This document shows positions 38,402 through 47,328 of a stretch of DNA of 64,000 bases, piece after piece. Source of the stretch: Billgrantia azerbaijanica. Lineage in GTDB: Bacteria > Pseudomonadota > Gammaproteobacteria > Pseudomonadales > Halomonadaceae. The stretch's first letter is position 1; the number at the start of each line of letters is the position of its first letter. Position numbers and translations under genes: made by a program. The stretch lies in assembly GCA_004551485.1 (NCBI GenBank), contig SBLD01000001.1:166424-230423 (forward strand), written 5' to 3'. The notes beneath the pieces are model-generated. The model saw only the letters and a program-made list of their open reading frames with translations, was not told the origin of the DNA and did not search any database.

Positions 38402-39910
38402 ATGACCACTGAGGTTTCACGTCGCTGGCGCCCACGCTCGCTGTTGCAACTCGTGCTGTTGGCCTTCCTGATCGTGATGCTGCCACTGGGCGTGCTGATG
38501 TTCCAGGCGGGGCAGGCCCTTTCCGAACTCTCGCGCCTGGCGGACGTCAGCGCCCGCCAGGCGGTCGAGGAGACGCGCCGTGCGCGCACGCTCAGCACCC
38601 TGGCCCTGGAGATGGAGCGCAGCGCCCGTCAGTACGCCGTGCTCGAGCAGGAGAGCCTGATGGACATCTATGCCGAGCGCCACGCCGAGTTCACCAGCCT
38701 GCTGGCCGAGCAGCGCGAACTGCTGCCGGACGATCCCGCCGTGGAGGCGCTGGGCCGGCAGCTGGTGCTGCTCGGCCAACTGCCCGCCCTGGATGGCGAG
38801 TCCCTGGAGACCTGGCTCGAGCTGTTCGTGCCCTTTGCCCAGCAGACCGAGGCCATGCGCCAGGCCACCAACTGGAAGATCGACGAGCGCATCGAGCGCA
38901 TCCGCGAGCGTGCCGGGGTCGTGCAGACGCGGCTGTGGCTGCAGACCGCGGCCATGGTCTCCGCGAGCCTGGCGTTGATGCTGCTGTTCAGCTGGCTGAT
39001 CATCCGCCCGGTGCGCCAACTGGAGCGGCGCATCCTCGGCATCGGCAGCGGCGTGGAGGGGCCCGAGGCCCAGGACATCCAGGGCCCGGCGGAGCTGGTG
39101 CAGCTCGGCGAGCGCCTCGACTGGCTCTCCTCGCGGCTCGGCGAACTGGAGGCGCAGAAGCAGCAGTTCCTGCGCCACATGTCCCACGAGCTCAAGACCC
39201 CGCTGGCCAGCGTGCGCGAAGGCTCGGCGCTGCTTGCCGACGGCGTGGCCGGGGAGCTCTCCCCCCGTCAGCGCGAGATCCTCACGCTGATCGATACCAG
39301 CGGTGGCGAGCTGCAACGCCTGATCGAACAGTTGCTCGACTACAACCTGCTGCAGCACAACCGCCCGGCAAATCTGGAGCGTCTCGACCTGGCCACCCTG
39401 GTCAAGGCGACCCTGGCCAAGCACCGCCTGGCGCTGGAGAACAAGCGCATGCAGGTGACGGCCTTCGACGGCCCGCTGGAGTGGGTCGTCGATCGCACCG
39501 CCGTGGGGCGCATTCTCGACAATCTGGTGTCCAATGCCATTGCCTACGGCGACGACGATGGCGAGCTGGAGGTCCGCGCCCGCATGGTGAGCGACCATCT
39601 GGTTCTGGAGGTGGCCAACAGCGGCCCGCCCATCGCGGCGGAGGACCGCAAGCACCTCTTCGAGCCCTTCTACCAGGGGCGCACACGGCGCAAGGGGCCG
39701 CTCAAGGGCTCCGGCATCGGCCTGTCGGTGGCGGCCGATTGCGCACGACTGCAGCGGGGTTCGCTGCGGCTGGTCGAGGACGACCGGCTGTCGGTGTGTT
39801 TCCGCCTGGTGCTGCCGCGGCATCCCGAACCGCAGGGTGCCATCGCCAGCGTGTCGTCGCCCGAAACGGCGGATCATGACGCCGGGAACCGTTCAAGGAA
39901 CTATCAATGA
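38402..39910 (+). CDS. glrK: Sensor histidine kinase GlrK (QseE)
   Basis: A 502-aa membrane kinase. Helix 1 (about 14-34), a periplasmic helical domain, helix 2 (about 175-200), HAMP, His-kinase core with H box FLRHMSHELKTPLASVREG, N box NLVSNAI and ATP lid GSGIGLSVAADC. LRQLV-like and LEMERSARQYAVL segments match GlrK. The ATG at 38402 aligns with the E. coli start; an ATG at 38363 is possible. Its frame stays open back to 37766 but that part is the ncRNA. Its stop overlaps qseG (ATGA). Confidence 0.92.
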   Translation: MTTEVSRRWRPRSLLQLVLLAFLIVMLPLGVLMFQAGQALSELSRLADVSARQAVEETRRARTLSTLALEMERSARQYAVLEQESLMDIYAERHAEFTSLLAEQRELLPDDPAVEALGRQLVLLGQLPALDGESLETWLELFVPFAQQTEAMRQATNWKIDERIERIRERAGVVQTRLWLQTAAMVSASLALMLLFSWLIIRPVRQLERRILGIGSGVEGPEAQDIQGPAELVQLGERLDWLSSRLGELEAQKQQFLRHMSHELKTPLASVREGSALLADGVAGELSPRQREILTLIDTSGGELQRLIEQLLDYNLLQHNRPANLERLDLATLVKATLAKHRLALENKRMQVTAFDGPLEWVVDRTAVGRILDNLVSNAIAYGDDDGELEVRARMVSDHLVLEVANSGPPIAAEDRKHLFEPFYQGRTRRKGPLKGSGIGLSVAADCARLQRGSLRLVEDDRLSVCFRLVLPRHPEPQGAIASVSSPETADHDAGNRSRNYQ

Positions 39911-40449
39911 TGAGCCTTCGCCCTCTCTGTGTTGGAGTGGCGGCGCTGTGGCTGGGGGGCTGCCAGTGGTTGCCCGAGCAGCCTTACGGCAACCCCCGGT
40001 CGCCGGTGCCGGCCGTCTCCCTGTCCTGCTTCGCCGAGGTGCCGACCTTCGACGACGATGCCTGCCTGCTGCCCGACTGGGTCGCCTTCGGCCTGGCCTC
40101 CCAGCGTGGCGACAGGGCGTGGCGTGACAGCATGCTCGAGCGCCTGGCAGGACCGCGGCCCGAGAAGCGCCTGGCCCGCGCCGTGGCGATGGGTTGGGGC
40201 AGCGAGAGCGAGTGGGACCGCGCGTCGGAGCTCTACAAGGCCGATCTGCACGCCGCGCCCGCCGAGCTGCAGCCGCTGCTGCGCTACTGGCTCAACGAGC
40301 TGGAGGGACGCCGTGCCATGGCCGATCGCCTCGCCAGTACGAATGAGGAAGTCGCGGCGCTCGAGGCCGAGAATGCGGAGCTGGCCGAAAAGCTCGAGGC
40401 GCTCACCGCCATCGAGCAGAATATCAACCTGAGACAGCAGTCGCCCTGA
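39907..40449 (+). CDS. qseG: QseG (YfhG) outer-membrane lipoprotein
   Basis: A 180-aa lipoprotein with lipobox LGGC (Cys about 19), a short helical domain and a C-terminal coiled coil (about 135-175, rich in Glu/Leu/Ala). In enterobacteria QseG sits between glrK and glrR and stimulates GlrK. Its presence in the same order makes the glrK-qseG-glrR identification firm. Confidence 0.85.
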   Translation: MMSLRPLCVGVAALWLGGCQWLPEQPYGNPRSPVPAVSLSCFAEVPTFDDDACLLPDWVAFGLASQRGDRAWRDSMLERLAGPRPEKRLARAVAMGWGSESEWDRASELYKADLHAAPAELQPLLRYWLNELEGRRAMADRLASTNEEVAALEAENAELAEKLEALTAIEQNINLRQQSP

Positions 40450-40454
40450 GCGAC

Positions 40455-41909
40455 ATGGGAGATGACGTGATGGAAGCGGCTCGACTGCATGACATCCGCC
40501 ACCTGGGCGCCCGCGGGGCCGAGATGCCGACTGGCAGCACGCATGCGGCCGGTCACGGCCGCGGCGCGCACATCCTGCTGGTGGACGACGACGTCAGCCT
40601 GCTGCGCCTGTTGGGCATGCGCCTGGAGAGTCGCGGCTTCCGGGTGACCACCGCCGAGAGCGGTCAGGAGGCACTGCGCTGCCTGGGCGTCGAGCGCCCC
40701 GACCTGGTGCTCTCCGACCTGCGCATGGACGAGATGGACGGCCTGGCGCTGTTCCAGGCGATCCAGCGCGAGGTGCCGGGGCTGCCGGTGATCATCCTCA
40801 CCGCCCACGGCTCGATCCCCGACGCCGTCAGCGCCACCCAGCAGGGGGTCTTCAGCTTTCTCACCAAGCCGGTGGACCGCGACGAGCTGTTTGCGGCCAT
40901 CGACGACGCCCTGGTCCACGCGCCGGGCGGCAACGAGGGCGACACCAGCTGGCGCGCCGAGATCATCACCCGCAGCCCCGAGATGGAGCGGGTGCTGGAG
41001 CAGGCGCGCATGGTGGCAGCCTCCGACGTCAGCGTGCTGGTCACTGGCCCCTCCGGCTCCGGCAAGGAGCTGCTGGCGCGCGCCATCCACCATGCCAGCC
41101 CGCGCGCCGACAAGCCGTTCGTGGCCATTAACTGCGGCGCCCTGCCGGAGCAGCTGCTCGAGAGCGAGCTGTTCGGCCACGCCAAGGGCGCTTTCACCGG
41201 CGCGGTGAGCGAACACCGCGGCCTCTTCCAGGCCGCCGACGGCGGCAGCCTGTTCCTCGACGAGATCGGCGACATGCCGCTGCCGCTGCAGGTCAAGCTG
41301 CTGCGCGCCCTGCAGGAGCGCCAGATCCGCCCGCTCGGCTCCACCGTCACGGTGCCGGTCAACGTGCGCATCCTCTCGGCGACCCACCGCGACCTCAGCC
41401 AGGCGATGCACCAGGGCGAGTTCCGCGAGGACCTCTTCTACCGCCTCAACGTGGTCAACCTCAAGCTGCCGCCGCTCAAGGAGCGTGCCGAGGACGTGCC
41501 GCTGCTCGCCCGTCACCTGGTCGCCCAGGCGGCGAGCCGCCACAAGCCGTTCGTCAAGGGCTTCTCGCCGGAGGCGCTCAACCTGCTCGCCACCAGCGCC
41601 TGGCCCGGCAACGTGCGCCAGCTGGTCAACGTGGTCGAGCAGTGCGTGGCGCTGACCACCTCGCCGATGATCCCCGAGGCGCTGGTGGCCCAGGCGCTGG
41701 CCGCCGAGGACAGCGCCCTGCCCACCTTCAACGACGCCCGCGCCGGCTTCGAGCGCAGCTACCTGGTCAAGGTGCTCAAGATCACCGAGGGCAACGTCAC
41801 CCAGGCGGCGCGCATCGCCGGGCGCAACCGCACCGACTTCTACAAGCTGCTGTCGCGCCACGAGCTCGAACCCAGCGCCTTCAAGCCGGGTGCCCAGGTG
41901 AGCGATTAA
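40455..41909 (+). CDS. glrR: Sigma-54-dependent response regulator GlrR (QseF)
   Basis: A 484-aa NtrC-type activator. Receiver domain (about 38-155) with phosphoacceptor Asp88 in VLSDLRMDEMDG; AAA+ domain with Walker A GPSGSGKE, the sigma-54-contacting loop GAFTGA (245-250) and Walker B SLFLDEIGD; C-terminal Fis-type HTH (about 445-475). It has an N-terminal extension of about 37 residues before the receiver if the ATG at 40455 is used; ATG 40470 is also possible. A sigma-54 promoter stands at 37793. Confidence 0.93.
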   Translation: MGDDVMEAARLHDIRHLGARGAEMPTGSTHAAGHGRGAHILLVDDDVSLLRLLGMRLESRGFRVTTAESGQEALRCLGVERPDLVLSDLRMDEMDGLALFQAIQREVPGLPVIILTAHGSIPDAVSATQQGVFSFLTKPVDRDELFAAIDDALVHAPGGNEGDTSWRAEIITRSPEMERVLEQARMVAASDVSVLVTGPSGSGKELLARAIHHASPRADKPFVAINCGALPEQLLESELFGHAKGAFTGAVSEHRGLFQAADGGSLFLDEIGDMPLPLQVKLLRALQERQIRPLGSTVTVPVNVRILSATHRDLSQAMHQGEFREDLFYRLNVVNLKLPPLKERAEDVPLLARHLVAQAASRHKPFVKGFSPEALNLLATSAWPGNVRQLVNVVEQCVALTTSPMIPEALVAQALAAEDSALPTFNDARAGFERSYLVKVLKITEGNVTQAARIAGRNRTDFYKLLSRHELEPSAFKPGAQVSD

Positions 41910-41914
41910 GTGCC

Positions 41915-43255
41915 CTAGCGGCGAAGCCGCCGCTTCACCGTCACCTTCAGCCGCCCCTCGCCGAGCCGCGCGGTGAGGGCCTGTCCGGGCTCGGTATCCA
42001 TCGACCGGCGGATCACCTGGCCTTCGTCGTCCTCGAGGATCGCGTAGCCGCGGCCCAGCACCGCCAGCGGGCTCACCGCCTGGAGTTCGCGGGCCAGGGC
42101 GCCGAGGCGCTCGCGGCCGAGCGCCAGGCGCTGCGTCATGGCCTGCTCGAGCCGGCCGCGGGCGCGTGCCAGGCGTTCGCCGGCCGCGGCCAGCTCGCGC
42201 TCGGGCGGGTGGGCGGCGAGGCGGCGCTGCAGGTGGTCGAGGTGGCCGCGCTCCGCGGTGAGCCGCCGCGTCATCGCCCCGTTCAGGCGGCCGGCCAGGC
42301 CCGCCAGGGCCTGGCGCTGGCGCGCGAGCCCCTCGCCGGGGTGGCGCAGCCGCGCCCGCAGGTGGTCGAGGCGCTGCCCTTCGCGCTCCAGCCGGGCCTG
42401 GGCAGCGCGTGCGAGCCGCCCCTCGAGCACCGCCAGGCGCTGCGCGAGGTCGCGGCGGTCGGGCACCAGCTGCTCGGCCGCGGCCGAGGGGGTGGGGGCG
42501 CGCACGTCGGCGGCGAAGTCGGCGAGCGTCACGTCCACCTCGTGACCCACCGCCGCCATCACCGGCAGCCGCGAGTGGAAGATCGCCCGCGCCAGGTGCT
42601 CGTCGTTGAACGCCCACAGGTCCTCCAGGCTGCCGCCGCCGCGGGTGATCAGGATGGCGTCGCGCTCGGGATCGAGGGCCGGCTGGCGGTTGAGCAGGCC
42701 GAGCGCGGCGATGAGCGCGGGGGCGGCCTCGTGGCCCTGCACCGGCACCGGGATCAGGGTGACGTCGGCCAGCGGCCAGCGCGCGGCGAGCACCGCCAGC
42801 ACGTCGCGGATCGCCGCCCCGGTGGGCGAGCTGAGCACCAGCAGGCGGCGCGGCGGGTAGGGCAGGGGGCGGGCATTGGCGAACACCCCCTCGGCGGCGA
42901 GCTTGGCCTTGAGCCGCTCGAAGGCCAGCAGCAGCTCGCCCTCGCCGGCGGCCTGCACCGCCTCCGCGATCAGCTGGTAGTCGCCGCGCGGCTCGAAGAT
43001 CGACAGCCGCCCACGCACGCGCACCAGATCGCCATCGCGCAGCGGCGCGGCGATGAAGCGCGCGCGGTTGCGGAACAGCGCGCAGCGCAGTTGGGCACGG
43101 TCGTCCTTGAGGGTGAAGTAGACGTGCCCCGAGGCGGGCCGCGACACCCCCGAGAGCTCGCCCTCCACCCACAGCTCGTCGAAATCGCGCTCCAGCGCCT
43201 GGCGGGCGCGGCGGTTCACTTCGCTGACGGAGAGGGCGGACTCGGCGGTGGGCAT
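41915..43255 (-). CDS. xseA: Exodeoxyribonuclease VII large subunit
   Basis: A 446-aa nuclease subunit. N-terminal OB fold (LWVEGELSGVSRPASGHVYFTLKDDRAQ), the catalytic domain (SPTGAAIRDVL, ITRGGGSLEDLWAFND, AVGHEVDVTLADFAAD) and a long coiled-coil region, closing with VLGRGYAIL. I used the ATG at 43255 with AAGGA upstream; an ATG seven codons earlier is weaker. Convergent with glrR, only 5 bp apart. Confidence 0.95.
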   Translation of the reverse strand: MPTAESALSVSEVNRRARQALERDFDELWVEGELSGVSRPASGHVYFTLKDDRAQLRCALFRNRARFIAAPLRDGDLVRVRGRLSIFEPRGDYQLIAEAVQAAGEGELLLAFERLKAKLAAEGVFANARPLPYPPRRLLVLSSPTGAAIRDVLAVLAARWPLADVTLIPVPVQGHEAAPALIAALGLLNRQPALDPERDAILITRGGGSLEDLWAFNDEHLARAIFHSRLPVMAAVGHEVDVTLADFAADVRAPTPSAAAEQLVPDRRDLAQRLAVLEGRLARAAQARLEREGQRLDHLRARLRHPGEGLARQRQALAGLAGRLNGAMTRRLTAERGHLDHLQRRLAAHPPERELAAAGERLARARGRLEQAMTQRLALGRERLGALARELQAVSPLAVLGRGYAILEDDEGQVIRRSMDTEPGQALTARLGEGRLKVTVKRRLRR

Positions 43256-43389
43256 GGGGCGTCCTTGGTTGCGCATGACGGCGCCCCGTACTGTAGCCGA
43301 CCTCGCCCGAGGCGACTACGCTAACCAGGTGCGACCGACGTCAGTCCAGGGACTCACCCGGGACTTCATGCCAGCAAGGGAGGGCCGTC

Positions 43390-45117
43390 ATGTCGGGACT
43401 GCGCGCACCTCAACTCGGACCCATCGTCGGACACACCGCCCACGATCGCTGCCGGCTCTGGATCCGCGGCCGCGCGCCCCGCGACGAGGGCGCCCACCTC
43501 GGCGTGGAGATGCGCACCGTGGGCCTCCTGGGCGTGCTCGACAAAAAGAGCGGGAAGGTGGCCATCGACGACGCCACGGGCCTGCCCTGGGCCTACTACT
43601 TCCGCCTGCACCGCGAGTTCGACCGCACCGGCACCTTCCTGCTCGGCCAGCAGGCGAGCCTCGGCGGCCGAGACGGCCCCGGCCCCTTCCCGCTGCAGGC
43701 CGACACCGACTACCGGGTGCGCGTGGCCACCCTGACCGTCGACGACCCCCTGCCGGATGCCGAGTCGCTCGAGGATGAGGACCTGGCCGAACGCCTGCCG
43801 CCGCTGGCCAACATGGCCGCGCTGCTCGAGGAACTCGACCCGGAGGACTGCGAGGCGCGCTTTCGCACCTTCCCCGACCTGGCCACGGGCACGGCGGACG
43901 AGCTGAGTTTCCTGATCGGCTCCTGCCGCTACCCGGGCCTGCTGTGGAAGGTCAAGGAGGCGGACCGCATCTTCGCGCCCATGGCCGGGCACTTCCAGCG
44001 CCAGGGCGGGCGCCGGCCGGCGCGCTTCACGCTGATGATGGGCGACCAGATCTACGCCGATAAATTCAACCGCCACCTGCCCCTGGGTCGGGCCGACACC
44101 TTCGAGGAGATGCAGTCGCGCTACCACGAGGCCTTCGGCGCCCCCAACATGCGCCGCCTGCTGCGCCAGGCGCCGGTCTACATGATTCTCGACGACCACG
44201 AGATCGAGGACAACTGGAGCCAGGACCGGCTGCGCGACAACCATCACCTCTTCAACATCGCCATCGGCGCCTACATGAGCTACCAGTGGAGCCATGGCCC
44301 GCGCAGCTTCGGCCGGCGGCTCTACTACCGCTTCGACTGCGCCGGCTATCCGTTCTTCGTGGTCGACACCCGTACCCAGCGCTACCGCCAGCGGGCCGGG
44401 CTGCACGACAACCACCTGCTGGGCCGGCCGACCATCGACCCGGCCCACCCCGGCCAGCTCGACCGGCTGCTGGACTGGCTGAGCGAGCAGCAGCGCGAAC
44501 GCGGCAACGTGCCCAAGTTCGTGGTTACCTCCAGCGTCTTCGCCCCCAGTCCCATCGACGAGCGCCTGGGCAACGAGCACCGCGACGATCCCGAGCGGCA
44601 GCGCCTCGAGGCCAACCGCGAGGTCCGCGAGCGCAGCGACAGCTGGCCCGCCTACCCGCGCACCCGCCAGGCGATCCTCCAGCACATCGTCGATCACGGC
44701 ATCCAGAACGTGGTCTTCCTGAGCGGCGACGTGCACTGCGCCAGCGTCGCCCGGCTGCGCTTCGAGAGCGAGGCGGAAGACCTTGGCCTGGTCGCCTACG
44801 ACGTCACCTCCTCGGCGCTCTACTGGCCCTTCCCCTTCGCCGACGGCGATCCCAACGGCTTCGTGCACGACTCCCGCGAGACCGAGCAGTACGACGGTTT
44901 CCCGCTCGACGGCCGCGAGCCCGGCCAGGGGATGGTGATGCACTACCGGGCCTGGGGCTTCAGCCAGGAGGACAACTTCTGCCGCCTGGAGCTCGACAAG
45001 GCGCGCCACCGCCTGCGCGTCCGGGTGCTGGACACGGACGGGGAGCCGGTGCGGGTGACCGACGCCGACGGCCGGCTGGTGGCGGTCAACGACCTGCCGC
45101 TGGCGCCCTGGGAGTGA
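43390..45117 (+). CDS. PhoD-like metallophosphatase
   Basis: A 575-aa protein with no signal peptide. N-terminal Fn3-like part (about 1-160; GPIVGHTAHDRCRLWIRG), then a metallophosphatase domain with SCRYPG, MMGDQIYAD, ILDDHEIEDNW and SGDVHCAS motifs of the PhoD family. The substrate is unknown; absence of a Tat signal argues against a secreted alkaline phosphatase. GGGAGG lies 6 bp before the ATG. First of a four-gene run with the GMC oxidoreductase and hydrolase. Confidence 0.85.
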   Translation: MSGLRAPQLGPIVGHTAHDRCRLWIRGRAPRDEGAHLGVEMRTVGLLGVLDKKSGKVAIDDATGLPWAYYFRLHREFDRTGTFLLGQQASLGGRDGPGPFPLQADTDYRVRVATLTVDDPLPDAESLEDEDLAERLPPLANMAALLEELDPEDCEARFRTFPDLATGTADELSFLIGSCRYPGLLWKVKEADRIFAPMAGHFQRQGGRRPARFTLMMGDQIYADKFNRHLPLGRADTFEEMQSRYHEAFGAPNMRRLLRQAPVYMILDDHEIEDNWSQDRLRDNHHLFNIAIGAYMSYQWSHGPRSFGRRLYYRFDCAGYPFFVVDTRTQRYRQRAGLHDNHLLGRPTIDPAHPGQLDRLLDWLSEQQRERGNVPKFVVTSSVFAPSPIDERLGNEHRDDPERQRLEANREVRERSDSWPAYPRTRQAILQHIVDHGIQNVVFLSGDVHCASVARLRFESEAEDLGLVAYDVTSSALYWPFPFADGDPNGFVHDSRETEQYDGFPLDGREPGQGMVMHYRAWGFSQEDNFCRLELDKARHRLRVRVLDTDGEPVRVTDADGRLVAVNDLPLAPWE

Positions 45118-45131
45118 CGGAGGACGACACC

Positions 45132-45734
45132 ATGAGCGCGGGCATTGCCTTCGAGGAGACCATGCGGGGCGGCTTCGCCCTGGGCGAGACGGACCCGGCC
45201 GAGGGCGCGGCGGCGGGGCGCCGGGCGGGCAGCCGGCTGACCATGCACGCCGCGGTGGCCATCGACGACCTGGCGGCCTTCGTCGCCGACCCCGACCACC
45301 CGGGGCGGCTCGCCGGGCGGATCGACTTCCCGCCGCTCGGCATCGACCTGGCGGCACCCGCTGGCGTCTTCCGGCTGTTCTCGCCGGCCGGGGCCGACGG
45401 CATGGGCCGGCGCATGGTCTACGAGCTGGGCTTTTCGGTCGACGGCACCCCCCACTACCTGGCCGGGGAGAAGCGCGTGCGAGACGACACCGGCCCCGAC
45501 CTCTGGCGCGACACCACCACCCTCTACACCCGGCTGCATCGCGGCGAGGACGCCGCCGGCGAGGTGGTCGGCGCCGGCATCCTCGCACTCGGCGTGCCCC
45601 AGCTGATGGCGCTGCTCGGCACCCTGCGCACCACCGGCGACGGCGACGCGCGCACCCTGGCCGCCTTCGGCGGCTTCTTCTTCGGCGAGCTGTGGGACCT
45701 CTACGCGCCCCTGGCGCAGGGCGGCCGCCCATGA
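45132..45734 (+). CDS. Small accessory protein of the GMC/hydrolase cluster
   Basis: A 200-aa protein without membrane segments. It begins FEETMRGGFALGETDPAEGAAAGRRAG and has a beta-rich body (LTMHAAVAIDDLAAF, GRLAGRIDFPPLG, GVFRLFSP). From memory, similar segments occur as an extra domain of long cholesterol-oxidase-like GMC/hydrolase fusion proteins, so this may be the split-off domain. GGAGGA precedes the ATG at 45132. It overlaps the GMC gene by 4 bp. Function unknown. Confidence 0.7.
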   Translation: MSAGIAFEETMRGGFALGETDPAEGAAAGRRAGSRLTMHAAVAIDDLAAFVADPDHPGRLAGRIDFPPLGIDLAAPAGVFRLFSPAGADGMGRRMVYELGFSVDGTPHYLAGEKRVRDDTGPDLWRDTTTLYTRLHRGEDAAGEVVGAGILALGVPQLMALLGTLRTTGDGDARTLAAFGGFFFGELWDLYAPLAQGGRP

Positions 45735-47305
45735 GCACGCACTTCGATGCCATCGTCATCGGCTCCGGCTTCGGCGGTGCGGTGGCGGCCTGCCGCCTGG
45801 CCGAGGCCGGCGAGCGGGTGCTGGTACTGGAGCGCGGCCGGCGCTGGGCCCCCGAGGCGCTGCCCCGCGGCCCCGACGACGACTGGGTCTTCGACGTGGA
45901 GGCGCCGGAGCGCCACCACGGCTGGCTCGACCTGCGGCTCTTCCCACGGGTCGGCGTCGCCCAGGGCGCCGGGGTCGGCGGCGGCTCGCTGGTCTACGCC
46001 AACGTCTTCGTCGAGGCCGAGCGCTTCGTCTTCGACGCCGGCTGGCCGGAAGAGATCGACTTCGAGGCGCTGGCGCCGCACTACGCCACCGCCGGACGCA
46101 TGCTCGAGGTCCAGGCACTGCCCGACGGCCAGCTCACCGCGCGTCACCGGCTGATGCGCGAGGCCGCCGCGGCCACCGGCGAGGCCGAGCGCTTCCGCAA
46201 GCTGCCCCTGGCGGTGCGCTTCGACGAGGCCTGGCACTACGGCCTCGACACGCCCCACGACCCGGCCCACAGCCGCGCCGAAACCAACGCAGCCGGCCGC
46301 GCCCAGGGCACCTGCGTGCACTGCGGCGACTGCGACCTGGGCTGCCCGGTGGGCGCCCGCAACACCCTGGACCTCAACTACCTGGCCCGGGCCGAGGACC
46401 GCGGTGCCGAGATCCGCCCGCTGTGCCTGGTGCACGCCATCGAGCCGGCCGGGGAGGGCTACCGCGTGCACTACCGGCGCCTGGACGGCGGCGGCGAGGC
46501 TAGCGAAAGCGCCCGGCGGGTGGTGGTCGCCGCCGGCTCGCTGGGCTCCACCGAGCTGTTGCTGCGCTGCCGCGACCAGTACCGCACCCTGCCGGCGCTC
46601 TCGCCCCGGCTCGGCCACGGCTGGTGCGCCAACGGCGACTTCCTGACCCCGGCGCTCTACGCCGACCGCGAGGTCTCGCCGACCCGCGGGCCGACCATCA
46701 GCTGCGCCATCGACTACCTGGACGGCAGCGACGGCGGGGCGCGCTACTTCGTCGAGGACGGCGGCTTCCCCGATGTGATCGGCAACGCCCTGCGCGCCGC
46801 CCTCGAGCGCGACGCGCCCGGCGAGCGGCTCTTCGAGGGCTGGCGGCTGCTGCTCGACGGCCTGCTGCGCGGCCGCGACCCCCACGCCCACCTGATGCCC
46901 TGGTTCGGCCAGGGCGTGGACGCCAGCGACGGGGTGATGCGCCTCGAGCGCGGCTGGTTCGACCGCGACCTGGCGCTCACCCTGGACTACGACGTGCGCC
47001 GCTCGCGCCCTGTCGTCCAGGCGCTGATCGAGCGTCACAAGCGCCTCGCCGAGGCCACCGGCGGGCTGGCCCTGGAGCCGCCCTCCTGGACGCTGTTCGA
47101 CTACCTGCTGACCCCGCACCCGCTGGGCGGCTGCAACATGGGCACCCGCGCCGCGAACGGCGTGGTGGACCACAAGGGCGAGGTCTTCGGCTACCCGGGG
47201 CTGCACGTGCTGGACGGCGCCATCGTGCCCCGCGCCCTGGGGCTCAACCCCTCGCGGACCATCGCCGCCCTGGCCGAGCGGGCGATGGCCGAGATCCTCG
47301 CCTAG
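45731..47305 (+). CDS. GMC-family oxidoreductase (cholesterol-oxidase-like)
   Basis: A 524-aa FAD enzyme. N-terminal dinucleotide fold IVIGSGFGGAVAACRLAEAG, GVGGGSLVYANVF, and the C-terminal GMC region LTPHPLGGCNMG and LNPSRTIAALAER. A cysteine-rich segment, C195-x2-C198-x2-C201-x3-C205-P, resembles a ferredoxin cluster motif. The substrate could be a sterol, hopanoid or other lipid alcohol; the sequence does not decide. It starts on the previous stop (ATGA). The earlier in-frame start lies inside that gene. Confidence 0.85.
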   Translation: MSTHFDAIVIGSGFGGAVAACRLAEAGERVLVLERGRRWAPEALPRGPDDDWVFDVEAPERHHGWLDLRLFPRVGVAQGAGVGGGSLVYANVFVEAERFVFDAGWPEEIDFEALAPHYATAGRMLEVQALPDGQLTARHRLMREAAAATGEAERFRKLPLAVRFDEAWHYGLDTPHDPAHSRAETNAAGRAQGTCVHCGDCDLGCPVGARNTLDLNYLARAEDRGAEIRPLCLVHAIEPAGEGYRVHYRRLDGGGEASESARRVVVAAGSLGSTELLLRCRDQYRTLPALSPRLGHGWCANGDFLTPALYADREVSPTRGPTISCAIDYLDGSDGGARYFVEDGGFPDVIGNALRAALERDAPGERLFEGWRLLLDGLLRGRDPHAHLMPWFGQGVDASDGVMRLERGWFDRDLALTLDYDVRRSRPVVQALIERHKRLAEATGGLALEPPSWTLFDYLLTPHPLGGCNMGTRAANGVVDHKGEVFGYPGLHVLDGAIVPRALGLNPSRTIAALAERAMAEILA

Positions 47306-47328
47306 CCGGGAACGCCCAGGAGGACACC

